From positions 1-44,913 of the forward strand of contig JAIPJC010000011.1 in assembly GCA_021734345.1 (NCBI GenBank): DNA of 44,913 nucleotides. Direction: 5' to 3'. This DNA comes from Kiritimatiellales bacterium (GTDB lineage: Bacteria; Verrucomicrobiota; Kiritimatiellia; Kiritimatiellales; Pontiellaceae). A program made the translations under genes and the position numbers. Shown here in pieces: positions 17,861 through 26,852 of the stretch; the stretch's first letter is position 1; every line of letters starts with the position of its first letter. The notes under the pieces were generated by a model, which worked only from the letters and a program-made list of their open reading frames with translations, did no database searches and was not told where the DNA came from.

Positions 17861-18679
17861 ATGAACAAAATGCTAATGAATGCCCTCGGGGCTGCCGCTG
17901 TTGCCATCACCGTACAAGCACAAGACAAGATCACCATCGACGGGTCCACCACGGTCGGACCGATCGCCAAGGCGTTTGCCGAATATTTCATGGCGGCCAA
18001 CCCCAACGTAAACATTACCGTATCGGAATCCGGTAGCGGCAACGGTGCCAAGAGCCTCGTCAACAACACCTGCGATGTTGCCGACATGTCGCGTCCGATG
18101 AAGGAAAGCGAATTCAAGGCTGCCGCCGACAAGGGCATCCAACCCGTGGCGCACGTTGTAGCGCTCGACGGCCTAGCCGTGGTTGTCCACCCCTCCAACC
18201 CCGTCCAGGACTTGACTGTCGAACAGGTCCGCAAGATCTACCTCGGCGAAATCTCCAACTGGAAAGACATCGGCGGACCGGACAAGGCAATCGTGGTTAT
18301 CTCGCGCGACACCAACAGCGGAACCTACGAAACCTTTGAGGACCGGGTACTGGAAAAGAAGAAGATCCGCGAAGATTGCGAATATGTCGGATCCAATGGT
18401 GCGATGCGCCAGCGCGTACAGAGCACACCGGCAGCTATCGGCTACGCCGGACTCGGCTTTGTCGACAAGACCGTCAAGGCGCTCAAGGTAAACGGCATCT
18501 ATCCGTCGCCCGAAACCGTGCAGACCGGCGAATACCCGATTGCCCGCCCGCTGTTCATGTACACCAACGGCTACCCGCAACTGGGTTCCCCGCTCTACCG
18601 CTTCGTCACCATCCACTTGACCAAGGACGGTCAGGAAATGGTTGAGGAAATAGGCTTTGTTCCAGTTACCGCCTACTAG
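17861..18679 (+). CDS. pstS: Phosphate-binding periplasmic protein PstS
   Basis: ITIDGSTTVGPIAKAFAEYF, ESGSGNGAKSLVNNTCDVADMSRPMKESE, VRKIYLGEISNWKDIGGPDKAIVVISRDTNSGTYETFEDRVL, GAMRQRVQSTPAAIGYAGLGF. Confidence 0.93.
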   Translation: MNKMLMNALGAAAVAITVQAQDKITIDGSTTVGPIAKAFAEYFMAANPNVNITVSESGSGNGAKSLVNNTCDVADMSRPMKESEFKAAADKGIQPVAHVVALDGLAVVVHPSNPVQDLTVEQVRKIYLGEISNWKDIGGPDKAIVVISRDTNSGTYETFEDRVLEKKKIREDCEYVGSNGAMRQRVQSTPAAIGYAGLGFVDKTVKALKVNGIYPSPETVQTGEYPIARPLFMYTNGYPQLGSPLYRFVTIHLTKDGQEMVEEIGFVPVTAY

Positions 18680-18703
18680 GCAAACGTCCATCAAAACACA
18701 AGC

Positions 18704-18742
18704 AAAACGCCGTTTTCAAAGATTTGGAAAACGGCGTTTTTC
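18704..18742. terminator. Bidirectional-type terminator between pstS and cysK (convergent)
   Basis: aaaacgccgttttc aaagattt ggaaaacggcgtttttc: 14-bp perfect stem with flanking A/T runs. Confidence 0.88.
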
Positions 18743-18758
18743 TTGTGTGTGGTTTGGC

Positions 18759-19685
18759 TTAGTTTTCTTCGAAGAGCCATGTGGATAGGTAGCGTTCTCC
18801 GGTATCGCAAATGACCGTAACGATCAGCTTGCCGGCATTTTCCGGACGCTTCGCCAACTCAACCGCGGCATGGACGTTGCCTCCTGCGGAAATGCCGCAC
18901 AAGATACCTTCTTCCTTGGCCAGTCGCCGCGCCATCGCACCCGCTTCCTCGTCATTGATCAACACGATTTCGTCGACCAGTCCGACGTTCAGATTGTTCG
19001 GAATAAAGCCGGCCCCGATGCCTTGGATCTTGTGCGGACCAGGTTTTCCACCGGAAATGACCGGCGATTTTGCAGGCTCGACCGCGACAGCCAATACACC
19101 AGGCTTCTTTTCCTTCAGCCCGGCAGCAACCCCGGTCAGGGTTCCACCTGTTCCAACACCGGCAACAAAGATATCGACCGTGCCATCCGTATCCGCCCAG
19201 ATTTCCTCGGCAGTGGTGGTGCGATGGATTCCGGGGTTGGATGGATTATCAAATTGCTGGAGCATGATGGCATCGGGATTTTGCTCGACCAGCTTTTCGG
19301 CGGCGCGGATGGCTCCCGGCATGCCTTCTTCAGCAGGAGTCAACACCAGCTGGGCTCCCAGTACTTGAAGCAGGCGGCGGCGTTCTATACTCATGCTTTC
19401 GGGCATGGTGAGAATAAGTTTGTAGCCTTTGGCCGCAGCGGTGAATGCCAGCGCGATACCCGTGTTGCCGCTGGTCGGTTCAATCAGCGTGGAGCCGGGC
19501 TTGATCAGCCCCTTTGCTTCGGCATCGGCAATCATGGCGACACCGATGCGGTCCTTTACACTGCCCAGTGGATTGCGCGATTCAAGCTTCACGGCCACGG
19601 TGGCCTTCAAGCCTGCAGTAACGCGGTTGAGTTTCACGAGGGGGGTATGTCCCACGGTTTGGGTAATGTTGTCATAGATGTTCAT
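18759..19685 (-). CDS. cysK: Cysteine synthase A
   Basis: [84 protein letters not shown]. Confidence 0.96.
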   Translation of the reverse strand: MNIYDNITQTVGHTPLVKLNRVTAGLKATVAVKLESRNPLGSVKDRIGVAMIADAEAKGLIKPGSTLIEPTSGNTGIALAFTAAAKGYKLILTMPESMSIERRRLLQVLGAQLVLTPAEEGMPGAIRAAEKLVEQNPDAIMLQQFDNPSNPGIHRTTTAEEIWADTDGTVDIFVAGVGTGGTLTGVAAGLKEKKPGVLAVAVEPAKSPVISGGKPGPHKIQGIGAGFIPNNLNVGLVDEIVLINDEEAGAMARRLAKEEGILCGISAGGNVHAAVELAKRPENAGKLIVTVICDTGERYLSTWLFEEN

Positions 19686-19700
19686 ATCTCAATCTCCAAA

Positions 19701-20138
19701 TTAAATGTTGAACATGATCGGCTGGTCGGATGCGCGCTTGTTGTAGTCGTCGTGCAGTTCTTTCAGCGTGATCTTTGAAAAATATTCCCGCAGTTCATTG
19801 CTGGCACCCTGCCAGACGCGCTGGACTACGCAGGTATCCGAACGGCTACAACCTTCGGCCAGGCAGCCGACGAGGTTGATGTCGCCTTCCGATGCCGAAA
19901 GAATGTCGTAGACCGATATTTTCGACGGGTCTCGCGCAAGCCGGAAGCCGCCGCGCAAGCCGCGGACGCTGTTGACCAGTCCGGCATTCTTCAGCGGCAC
20001 GATGATTTGCTCGATATAGTCGGTGGAAATTCCTTCTTGCTCGGCAATTTTCTTTTTGGGCACAGGTTGATCGCCCTGTAACCGGGAAATGCACAGCAAA
20101 ATACGGGTTGCGTAACGCCCTTTGGTTGATAACTTCAT
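19701..20138 (-). CDS. Rrf2-family transcriptional regulator (IscR/CymR-like)
   Basis: MKLSTKGRYATRILLCISRLQGDQPVPKKKIAEQEGISTDYIEQIIVPLKNAGLVNSVRGLRGGFRLAR; Cys-rich GCLAEGCSRSDTC. Confidence 0.92.
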   Translation of the reverse strand: MKLSTKGRYATRILLCISRLQGDQPVPKKKIAEQEGISTDYIEQIIVPLKNAGLVNSVRGLRGGFRLARDPSKISVYDILSASEGDINLVGCLAEGCSRSDTCVVQRVWQGASNELREYFSKITLKELHDDYNKRASDQPIMFNI

Positions 20139-20377
20139 AGGTCAATCTCCTTAAACTGTGGTTTTGTTATGGTTTTCATCATATATAAATGTGAGACCTT
20201 TACCCGTCAAGAGTAGTTGGCTGAAAAAGTAGTACGGGTTTTGAGGTATTGCCTTTAGGCAGGCTTTTCCAAGGCAATTCGAGCTTGGGTACGCAAAAAA
20301 AACTCAGGTGCCTGAACAGAAAAGATCGGTCGTCCTAGAGTAATCCAGGAGCTGAAATATTTCGAAGCATCGCCGAA

Positions 20378-20719
20378 TCAAATGGCAAATCCACTCGCGA
20401 GAAGAACAAACAGGGTCAGGATGCATACACCGCACAAGCCGAGGGAAAACCAAGGCAAGGAACCGCCTTCGATTTTGCGCCTTCCCAGCTTGGAATATGA
20501 AGCCAAGGCCGCCAACAGGAATGTGACTAGCAGCACGCCGAGAAACGCCATTTCGTTATTTGCCGCATGGGCAACTTTGCTCCCGGCAGGCCCCACCAAC
20601 GGAAGGATCATGCACAGGAAGAAAAACGACAACCCCGATGCCACCGCTAAAATTGTTCCGGCCAGCGGAGTGAATAGTACTTTATCAGTCGTATCTTTTT
20701 GCAGCTTGCTCATGCTCAT
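20378..20719 (-). CDS. Small two-to-three TM membrane protein, uncharacterised
   Basis: Internal start at 20719 (MSMSKLQKDTTDKVLFTPLAGTILAVASGLSFFFLCMILPLV...); the longer listed 278-aa ORF overlaps murC and its N-terminal part is not convincing. Confidence 0.6.
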   Translation of the reverse strand: MSMSKLQKDTTDKVLFTPLAGTILAVASGLSFFFLCMILPLVGPAGSKVAHAANNEMAFLGVLLVTFLLAALASYSKLGRRKIEGGSLPWFSLGLCGVCILTLFVLLASGFAI

Positions 20720-20804
20720 GGTTTTTCCAACGGTTGTAAAAGAGCGGACAATATATGCAGGTTCTCCAAGGGTTGGAAGAAAAAACAACCTCGTTCCAGC
20801 GGCA

Positions 20805-22085
20805 TCACGGTTTCGCCGCAGCCCAGGCAGCCATCTGTTCGATATCGCCGGCACCGATGATGAGCAGTAGATCACCGGCACGCAGCTCGGACTGGATATC
20901 CGCCCATGCGGCTTCCAAGGATGGGCAGTTGCGCAGACGGTTTTTCCAGTCGGCGGAAAAACGCGCCACCAGATCCTTCGTGGTTCCACCTGCGATAGGT
21001 TGCTCGGAGGCGGCATAGACGGGAACGAGCCAGAGCGATTCCAATCCTTGAAAACTCGGAGGGAAGTCCTTTCCGAGCGCAAGCGTACGGGTATAGCGGT
21101 GCGGCTGAAAAACGCCGAGCAGGCGCTTGGGTTTGAGTTCGAGCGCGGTTTGAATGAGCGCGGTGATCTCGGTCGGATGGTGCGCATAGTCGGAGACGAT
21201 CCGGACTCCCCCACCCTCGTACACGGATTCGAAGCGGCGACGAACCGGTCGGATGTTTTTTAATGCCTGGAAGATTTCATTATCCGACTTCCAATGTCTG
21301 GAAACGGACAGCGCCGCGGCGGCGTTCCATTGATTGTGGTTTCCGGGAAGGGGCAACGCGATGCGGGATACGGGATATCGGAAAGGTTCGCATTTCGGAT
21401 TGGTTGAACAAAGCCGGGTTGCGATGGGATCGGTGGCGCAGTAGTAGACCTTGTTTTTTGTGTTTTGGATGAGCCGCTCGAAGCAGCCGATGAAGGCGGC
21501 TTCGGAGGCGTGATGCTCCATGTGGTCGTATTCGATGTTGGTGATGACGGCGATGTCGGGCGTGTAGCCTGCAACGGTCCCATCTGACTCGTCGGCCTCG
21601 ACGACCATGGTTTCGCCGTCCTTGGCGACGCCCTCGATACCGGCCATTTCGCCACCGATGCAATAACCGCAGCCGAGCACTTGGGCGATCATGGCGGTGG
21701 TGGTGGTTTTGCCGTGCGTGCCGCTGACGGCGATGCAGGTGCGGGCGCGCATGAGCGCGGGCAGTACTTCGCCACGACGGGAAACCGGAATACCCAACGC
21801 CTTGGCACGCTGTACTTCGGAGTGCGTGTCTGGTACGGCGGTGGAACGGACCAGCCAATCGAGGGATTCCGTGATGTGCGATTCGTTGTGGCCGACAAAC
21901 ACATCGATGCCGCACTTGCGCAACCAGGTGATTTGCCGATTCTCCTGCAGGTCGCAACCGGAAACGACCAGTCCGCGTTCCTGAAGCAGATAGGCCACGC
22001 CGGCCATCCCGATTCCGCCTGCTCCGATCAAGTGGACGCGGCCGCCGCGACGGATCAGTTCCTCTGCGCGATCAACGGCATTCAC
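20805..22085 (-). CDS. murC: UDP-N-acetylmuramate--L-alanine ligase
   Basis: VHLIGAGGIGMAGVAYLL, CIAVSGTHGKTTTTAMIAQVL, ADESDGTVAGYTPDIAVITNIEYDHMEHH, SDYAHHPTEITA. Confidence 0.95.
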   Translation of the reverse strand: MNAVDRAEELIRRGGRVHLIGAGGIGMAGVAYLLQERGLVVSGCDLQENRQITWLRKCGIDVFVGHNESHITESLDWLVRSTAVPDTHSEVQRAKALGIPVSRRGEVLPALMRARTCIAVSGTHGKTTTTAMIAQVLGCGYCIGGEMAGIEGVAKDGETMVVEADESDGTVAGYTPDIAVITNIEYDHMEHHASEAAFIGCFERLIQNTKNKVYYCATDPIATRLCSTNPKCEPFRYPVSRIALPLPGNHNQWNAAAALSVSRHWKSDNEIFQALKNIRPVRRRFESVYEGGGVRIVSDYAHHPTEITALIQTALELKPKRLLGVFQPHRYTRTLALGKDFPPSFQGLESLWLVPVYAASEQPIAGGTTKDLVARFSADWKNRLRNCPSLEAAWADIQSELRAGDLLLIIGAGDIEQMAAWAAAKP

Positions 22086-22087
22086 GG

Positions 22088-23185
22088 CTAGGCCTCCGCC
22101 ACCCTTTCGAGCAGATCGGCCAACCGTCCTGACGCGTTGATTTGCGCGCGCTTCTTCATGGCGATGACCATGCGCTCAAGTCGTTCAGGCTTTTCGGAAA
22201 CACTGATCAGATAGTCGCGCAGCCATGTGGCCGTTAGATCTTCCTGGGCAACGACATCGGCCGCACCGGAATCCTGCAGGGCGCGAGCGTTGCCCATCTG
22301 GTGGTTGCGCGAGGCGAAGGGGTATGGAATGAAGAGCGCCGGAACACCGAATACGGCCAGCTCCGCACAGGTGGCGGCGCCGGAACGGCAAAGGGCAAGA
22401 TCGACATTGAGATAGATGTTTTCCATGTCCTGGACAAAGTGGTGCACGTGGGCCTTGATCCCTGCGGCCTTGTAGATCGCCTCAACCTCGTCGAAGTTTT
22501 GCGCGCCGGCAATGTGCTCGACCTCGATGGCGATCGCTTTCTTTTCGGCTGCCGCTGCAATGGCTGAGGGCACCACTTCGTTGAGAACTTGCGCTCCACG
22601 GCTTCCGCCCATCACGAGGATCCGTAGCGGGTCGCCTGCGGCTCGTTCGCGGCGCGGAAGCAGACTGGCGCGCTGGAGTTCTTTGCGTAGCGGCATGCCG
22701 GTGGCTTCTATGTTGCCGTGCTTGAGGTAGAACCGCGATTTTTCAAAACTGACGGCCACCGTGTGCGCCTTGCGGGTTAGCAACGATACGGCGCGGCCGG
22801 GCAGCAAATTGGCTTCGTGCAGGACATAGGGGATGCCAAGCTTTCTCGCAGCGCGAACCGGCCCGAAGGACGCGTAGCTTCCCATCGCCAGCAGAACGTC
22901 CGGCCGGGTTTCGCGCATGGGCGCAAGGGCCAGACGGTAGGCCTTGTACAACCGGAAGATCGTCAGCACGCTGCGTACTGAAAACCCAAATTGAAAACCT
23001 TCGGAAGGAATCGTGATGATGCGGCCCGTCCAGCCCTTGACGGCGTCGCTCTCGATGTCTTTCCCGGCCATCCACAGCGTGACGTCGTGGCCGCGCTCCA
23101 AGAGTTCGTGCCCGGTCGCCAAGCCCGGAAATATATGCCCGCCGGTACCGCCGCAGGCGATGGCAATCTTCAGCTTTTTCCCCAT
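22088..23185 (-). CDS. murG: UDP-N-acetylglucosamine--N-acetylmuramyl-(pentapeptide) pyrophosphoryl-undecaprenol N-acetylglucosamine transferase
   Basis: IACGGTGGHIFPGLATGHELLERGHDVTLWMAG, VLHEANLLPGRAVSLL, ILVMGGSRGAQVLNEVVP, LALCRSGAATCAELAVFGVPALFIPYPFA. Start placed at internal MGKKLK. Confidence 0.94.
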   Translation of the reverse strand: MGKKLKIAIACGGTGGHIFPGLATGHELLERGHDVTLWMAGKDIESDAVKGWTGRIITIPSEGFQFGFSVRSVLTIFRLYKAYRLALAPMRETRPDVLLAMGSYASFGPVRAARKLGIPYVLHEANLLPGRAVSLLTRKAHTVAVSFEKSRFYLKHGNIEATGMPLRKELQRASLLPRRERAAGDPLRILVMGGSRGAQVLNEVVPSAIAAAAEKKAIAIEVEHIAGAQNFDEVEAIYKAAGIKAHVHHFVQDMENIYLNVDLALCRSGAATCAELAVFGVPALFIPYPFASRNHQMGNARALQDSGAADVVAQEDLTATWLRDYLISVSEKPERLERMVIAMKKRAQINASGRLADLLERVAEA

Positions 23186-23309
23186 CGATTCGCCCCCAAA
23201 AGAAAGTTGCAGGGTTGTATCATGCACCCTCTGGATTGACACGTTAATTTATTGATGAAAGGCATCGCGCTTATATAATCACCCCATTAATGATCATGGA
23301 GCATTTATT

Positions 23310-23780
23310 ATGGAAGAACTCGACCCCATTAAACTGAAAGCGGAACTCGACCAGTTCAAAAAGGAAAAGGAAAAGATCAGGAAGCTGATGGGACAGATCG
23401 GCGGCAAGCAGCAGGAAAAGCGCGACAAATGGATGAATTGGATTTTTATCGCCGCCATCGTCCTCATTGCGATCAACGACGTGCTCCACCATGTAGGGAA
23501 TTTCCACGCACCGATTTCGACGGAGCTCTCGCTGGTGATTGCGGTGCTGCTCGTTTCGATCAAGATCATCTGGATGATGCACAAGGCGACCAAGGTGGAG
23601 CATTTCCAATTCTGGATCCTCAATTCGATCGAATTCCGCCTGAACGATGTGGCCAAACAGCTGCGCAATCTGGAAAAGACGGTCATCGACTACCATTCCG
23701 CCACCGATCTGGAGCAGCCGATTATTCCTGTCCTCAACGAAATGGAAGGACTTGATCTAACGAAACCGCCCCGGCCATAA
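23310..23780 (+). CDS. Small membrane protein with N-terminal coiled coil, uncharacterised
   Basis: ATG with charged helix then two TM segments (WMNWIFIAAIVLIAINDVLHHV, LSLVIAVLLVSIKIIWMMHKA). Confidence 0.7.
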   Translation: MEELDPIKLKAELDQFKKEKEKIRKLMGQIGGKQQEKRDKWMNWIFIAAIVLIAINDVLHHVGNFHAPISTELSLVIAVLLVSIKIIWMMHKATKVEHFQFWILNSIEFRLNDVAKQLRNLEKTVIDYHSATDLEQPIIPVLNEMEGLDLTKPPRP

Positions 23781-24606
23781 GCATCAGCAGGCGATCGACA
23801 CCAAGCGCCACCCCGCCGGACGGCGGCATCTTCTCCAAGGATTGGAGGAAGGTTTCGTCGACAGGATAGACCAGCTTTCCCAATGACTTGCGTTGCTCTG
23901 CGCATTGCTCGAACCGGTGGCGCTGCTCGGCGGGATCGGTGAGTTCGGAATAGGCGTTGGCCAGTTCGATGCCGTCGATGTAGAGTTCCCAGCGTTCGGC
24001 CACGCGCGGATCGCCCGGCTTGCGGCGCGAGAGCGCGGCGGCTTCTACGGGATAGTCGATCAATACGACCGGACCGCCCATCTTCTTCAGCGCAGGCTCG
24101 ACCTTTTCCACTAGATCGATATCGAACCGGTCTTCATCAAAACTTCCGACCGGATCCCATCCGGCATATTGATGGAACGCATCGGACACAGACACGGTTT
24201 TCCATTCCCTAGAATCCACCAATCCTTGGAACCCGGGGTCACCGACCCCGGCTACAGCAGAAACCAGCGCCTTGGTCTCTGCGAGCATGTCCATGTAGTC
24301 GGCGTTGGCGCGATACCATTCGAGCATGGTGTATTCGGGATGGTGCCGTGCGCCGTACTCTCCGCGACGGAAGCATTTGCCGATCTCGAAGATCCTTTCG
24401 TGCCCGGCGGCGAGCAGCCGCTTGTGGAATATTTCCGGCGAGGTGCGCAGGAAGTGGTCGCCACTAGGCTCGGCGTCGATGTGCAACTCCATGCAGGGGA
24501 TCTTCAGCCGGATCGGCGTCTCGACCTCGGTAAAACCTCGGTCATAAAAAAACGCCCTGACGCAGCGCATCAAGGCATCTCGCAGCAGTATGCTGTCGGA
24601 TGGCAT
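23734..24606 (-). CDS. epmA: EF-P (beta-)lysylation protein EpmA / LysRS-like (GenX/PoxA)
   Basis: Class II LysRS core without anticodon-binding domain: FLRTSPEIFHKRLLAAGHERIFEIGKCFRRGEYGARHHPEYTMLEWYRAN ... IELANAYSELTDP ... PPSGGVALGVDRLLML; next to efp. Confidence 0.93.
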   Translation of the reverse strand: MPSDSILLRDALMRCVRAFFYDRGFTEVETPIRLKIPCMELHIDAEPSGDHFLRTSPEIFHKRLLAAGHERIFEIGKCFRRGEYGARHHPEYTMLEWYRANADYMDMLAETKALVSAVAGVGDPGFQGLVDSREWKTVSVSDAFHQYAGWDPVGSFDEDRFDIDLVEKVEPALKKMGGPVVLIDYPVEAAALSRRKPGDPRVAERWELYIDGIELANAYSELTDPAEQRHRFEQCAEQRKSLGKLVYPVDETFLQSLEKMPPSGGVALGVDRLLMLMAGAVSLDQVLPFR

Positions 24607-24612
24607 CCCCCT

Positions 24613-25179
24613 CTATCCCTTGGAAACGCGGTCGGAGTAGACTCCATCGCGCGTATCAATGCGGATGGTGTCGCCTTCGTTGATGAAGATCGGCACGTTG
24701 ATTTCGTAACCATTGGCGAGCTTGGCCGGCTTCATGACGTTGGTGGCCGTATCGCCACGCGCACCGGGTTCTGTTTCGGCAATCACCATTTCCACAAAGT
24801 TCGGCAGCGTAATATCAAGGGCGCGGTCGTTGTGGAACAGGATTTCAACCTTCATATCGTCGACGATGAAGTGTTTCGCGTCGCCGAGAAGGTCCTCGCC
24901 AAGCAGGGCTTCCTCGAAGGTCTCGTTGTCGGAAAACACATAGTTGATCCCATCGTTGTAGGAGAAGGTGCATGCACGGGAAACCAGTGCGCAACGCTCG
25001 ACCTTGTCGCCCGAGCGGTAGGATTTTTCAAACTGGTTGCCGGATACAAGATTCTTGATCTTGCACCGGTAGATCGCCTGCCCCTTGCCAGGCTTTGAAA
25101 AATCAAAGTTGGTGATCACGCAGGGATCGCCGTCGATCTCGATTTTCAGGCCTTTTTTTAGATCGGATGCACTGTACAT
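24613..25179 (-). CDS. efp: Elongation factor P
   Basis: MYSASDLKKGLKIEIDGDPCVITNFDFSKPGKGQAIYRCKIKNL; conserved KPGKGQA modification loop; C-terminal INEGDTIRIDTRDGVYSDRV. Confidence 0.96.
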   Translation of the reverse strand: MYSASDLKKGLKIEIDGDPCVITNFDFSKPGKGQAIYRCKIKNLVSGNQFEKSYRSGDKVERCALVSRACTFSYNDGINYVFSDNETFEEALLGEDLLGDAKHFIVDDMKVEILFHNDRALDITLPNFVEMVIAETEPGARGDTATNVMKPAKLANGYEINVPIFINEGDTIRIDTRDGVYSDRVSKG

Positions 25180-25415
25180 GGATGTCGCCTCATTGGGTTA
25201 AAACTTAAAAAAGATCGCGCATTATGCAGAATGCCCCCACCCCTGCCAAGTGGTTTTTCAGGTTGAAACTCATCCGGTGCAACGGTGATGCATGTCGATA
25301 AAAGTAGTAAAAAACATGGTATTTCCGGACAAAACCCTATATCTATAGAGGCGTGTCAAATTGATCTGGTGCGGAGGTTTTCGTGCCAAACCCTACACTA
25401 AAGGAGAACATGACC

Positions 25416-26114
25416 ATGAAGAAACAACTTGGATTGCTAATCGTTTTTGCATTGCTAGTCGGCATGTCGGCCAAGGCCGAAGAAAAGAAAAACATGCCGA
25501 AGCCCGAGGCTGTGGCAACGGAGCTCAAAGCCGTAGGAGGTGAGCATTACCCCGCAAAGATGAAGGTCAGCAAGGTCGGTTCGGTCAAGGTCGACGAAAC
25601 CTTCTACCATGCCTATAGTGGTTCGCTGAACGAAGGGGGCTACCACGTCATATTAGTGGACAACAAGGGGAACTATCTGGGCTTCTACCCATGTGAGTTC
25701 GAACCGGTCGACGTCGAAGAAGGTGCCGTACTGCTAGATTCCGGCAATAGCGATTCAGAAGGGAATACAACCTATTTCAAGGTTCCCGTCGGCAAAGACG
25801 GACCTGCCGACAAGATCAGAGTCGATGGAACACCCGTAGCTTTCGTCAAGGTACCGAAGAAGGATGCGAAACCTGGTGCAACAGAAAACGTTTCCCCGAC
25901 TGCTACTGCGGCTGCCGCTGGACCGATCCAACCCGAATACCGCGAGTGGACGATTACCCGTGGAGGGAAATCTATTCCCGCACGCGCTTTGTACGTAAAA
26001 GAAGCTTCCGGCAAGGTCTTTCTGAAAAGTGAAGGGAACGGTATGACAGCTTCCTTTTCGCTCCAAGAATTGTCCGATGCGGATAGGGACTATTTGAAAC
26101 TACTCGAAAAGTAG
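25416..26114 (+). CDS. Secreted protein with C-terminal SHD1-like segment, uncharacterised
   Basis: SD aaaggag; signal peptide MKKQLGLLIVFALLVGMSAKAE; C-terminus REWTITRGGKSIPARALYVKEASGKVFLKSEGNGMTASFSLQELSDADRDYL. Confidence 0.65.
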   Translation: MKKQLGLLIVFALLVGMSAKAEEKKNMPKPEAVATELKAVGGEHYPAKMKVSKVGSVKVDETFYHAYSGSLNEGGYHVILVDNKGNYLGFYPCEFEPVDVEEGAVLLDSGNSDSEGNTTYFKVPVGKDGPADKIRVDGTPVAFVKVPKKDAKPGATENVSPTATAAAAGPIQPEYREWTITRGGKSIPARALYVKEASGKVFLKSEGNGMTASFSLQELSDADRDYLKLLEK

Positions 26115-26140
26115 GATCCAAAGAATAATACCGCCGAATG

Positions 26141-26168
26141 AAAAACCACCCTTGCGGTGGTTTTTTTA
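26141..26168 (+). terminator. Rho-independent terminator
   Basis: aaaaaccaccc ttgc ggtggttttttta stem plus T-tract. Confidence 0.85.
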
Positions 26169-26198
26169 TTGCGCCAGCCATGGCAACGGCACACCAAC

Positions 26199-26702
26199 CT
26201 ATTCAAAACCCGGAAAGAAACCGATGGAGGAAGCGGTGCTTTCGAATGCCAGATCCGCAGGTAGCTCCTGCCCTTGCGAAGCCGCAACCGCCAGCGCATC
26301 GCACCGCTCGTTTTCGGGATGGTTGTTATGTCCTTTCACCCAGTGGAAGCTGACGCGATGCTCTTCGCAGAGATCAAGCAGGAGCGCCCAAAGGTCGGTA
26401 TTCTTTGCGGGTTTGGACGGCGAAAGATTCCACCCCTTGGAACGCCAGCGTTTGGCCCAGCCTTTGGTGATGGCATCGACCACGTATTTTGAATCGCTGG
26501 TCAATACCACGTCGCACGGACGCTTTAACGAGCGCAGGCCTTCGATGCACGCCAGCAGCTCCATCCGGTTGTTGGTCGTCTTGAGAAATCCACCGGAAAG
26601 CTCCCGCCTACGACCGCCTGCCAACAGCACCACGCCGTAGCCGCCCGGCCCGGGGTTCCCCTTGCAGGCACCATCGGTATAGATTTCAACACTCTCGTTC
26701 AT
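26199..26702 (-). CDS. rnhA: Ribonuclease HI
   Basis: [90 protein letters not shown]. Start at internal MNESVE. Confidence 0.95.
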   Translation of the reverse strand: MNESVEIYTDGACKGNPGPGGYGVVLLAGGRRRELSGGFLKTTNNRMELLACIEGLRSLKRPCDVVLTSDSKYVVDAITKGWAKRWRSKGWNLSPSKPAKNTDLWALLLDLCEEHRVSFHWVKGHNNHPENERCDALAVAASQGQELPADLAFESTASSIGFFPGFE

Positions 26703-26852
26703 AGGCTTTTTCCAATCACTGGGGGAAAAGGTACAGGATCGTTGCGGGCTTTGGAAATCCCGAGTGACTGCCAAAGCCAACCGTGTGCATTTTACACTTT
26801 ATGCCCGGGAGTTCCCAAGTATAGTCGGTCGCACAAAAACGGAGGCACGACC

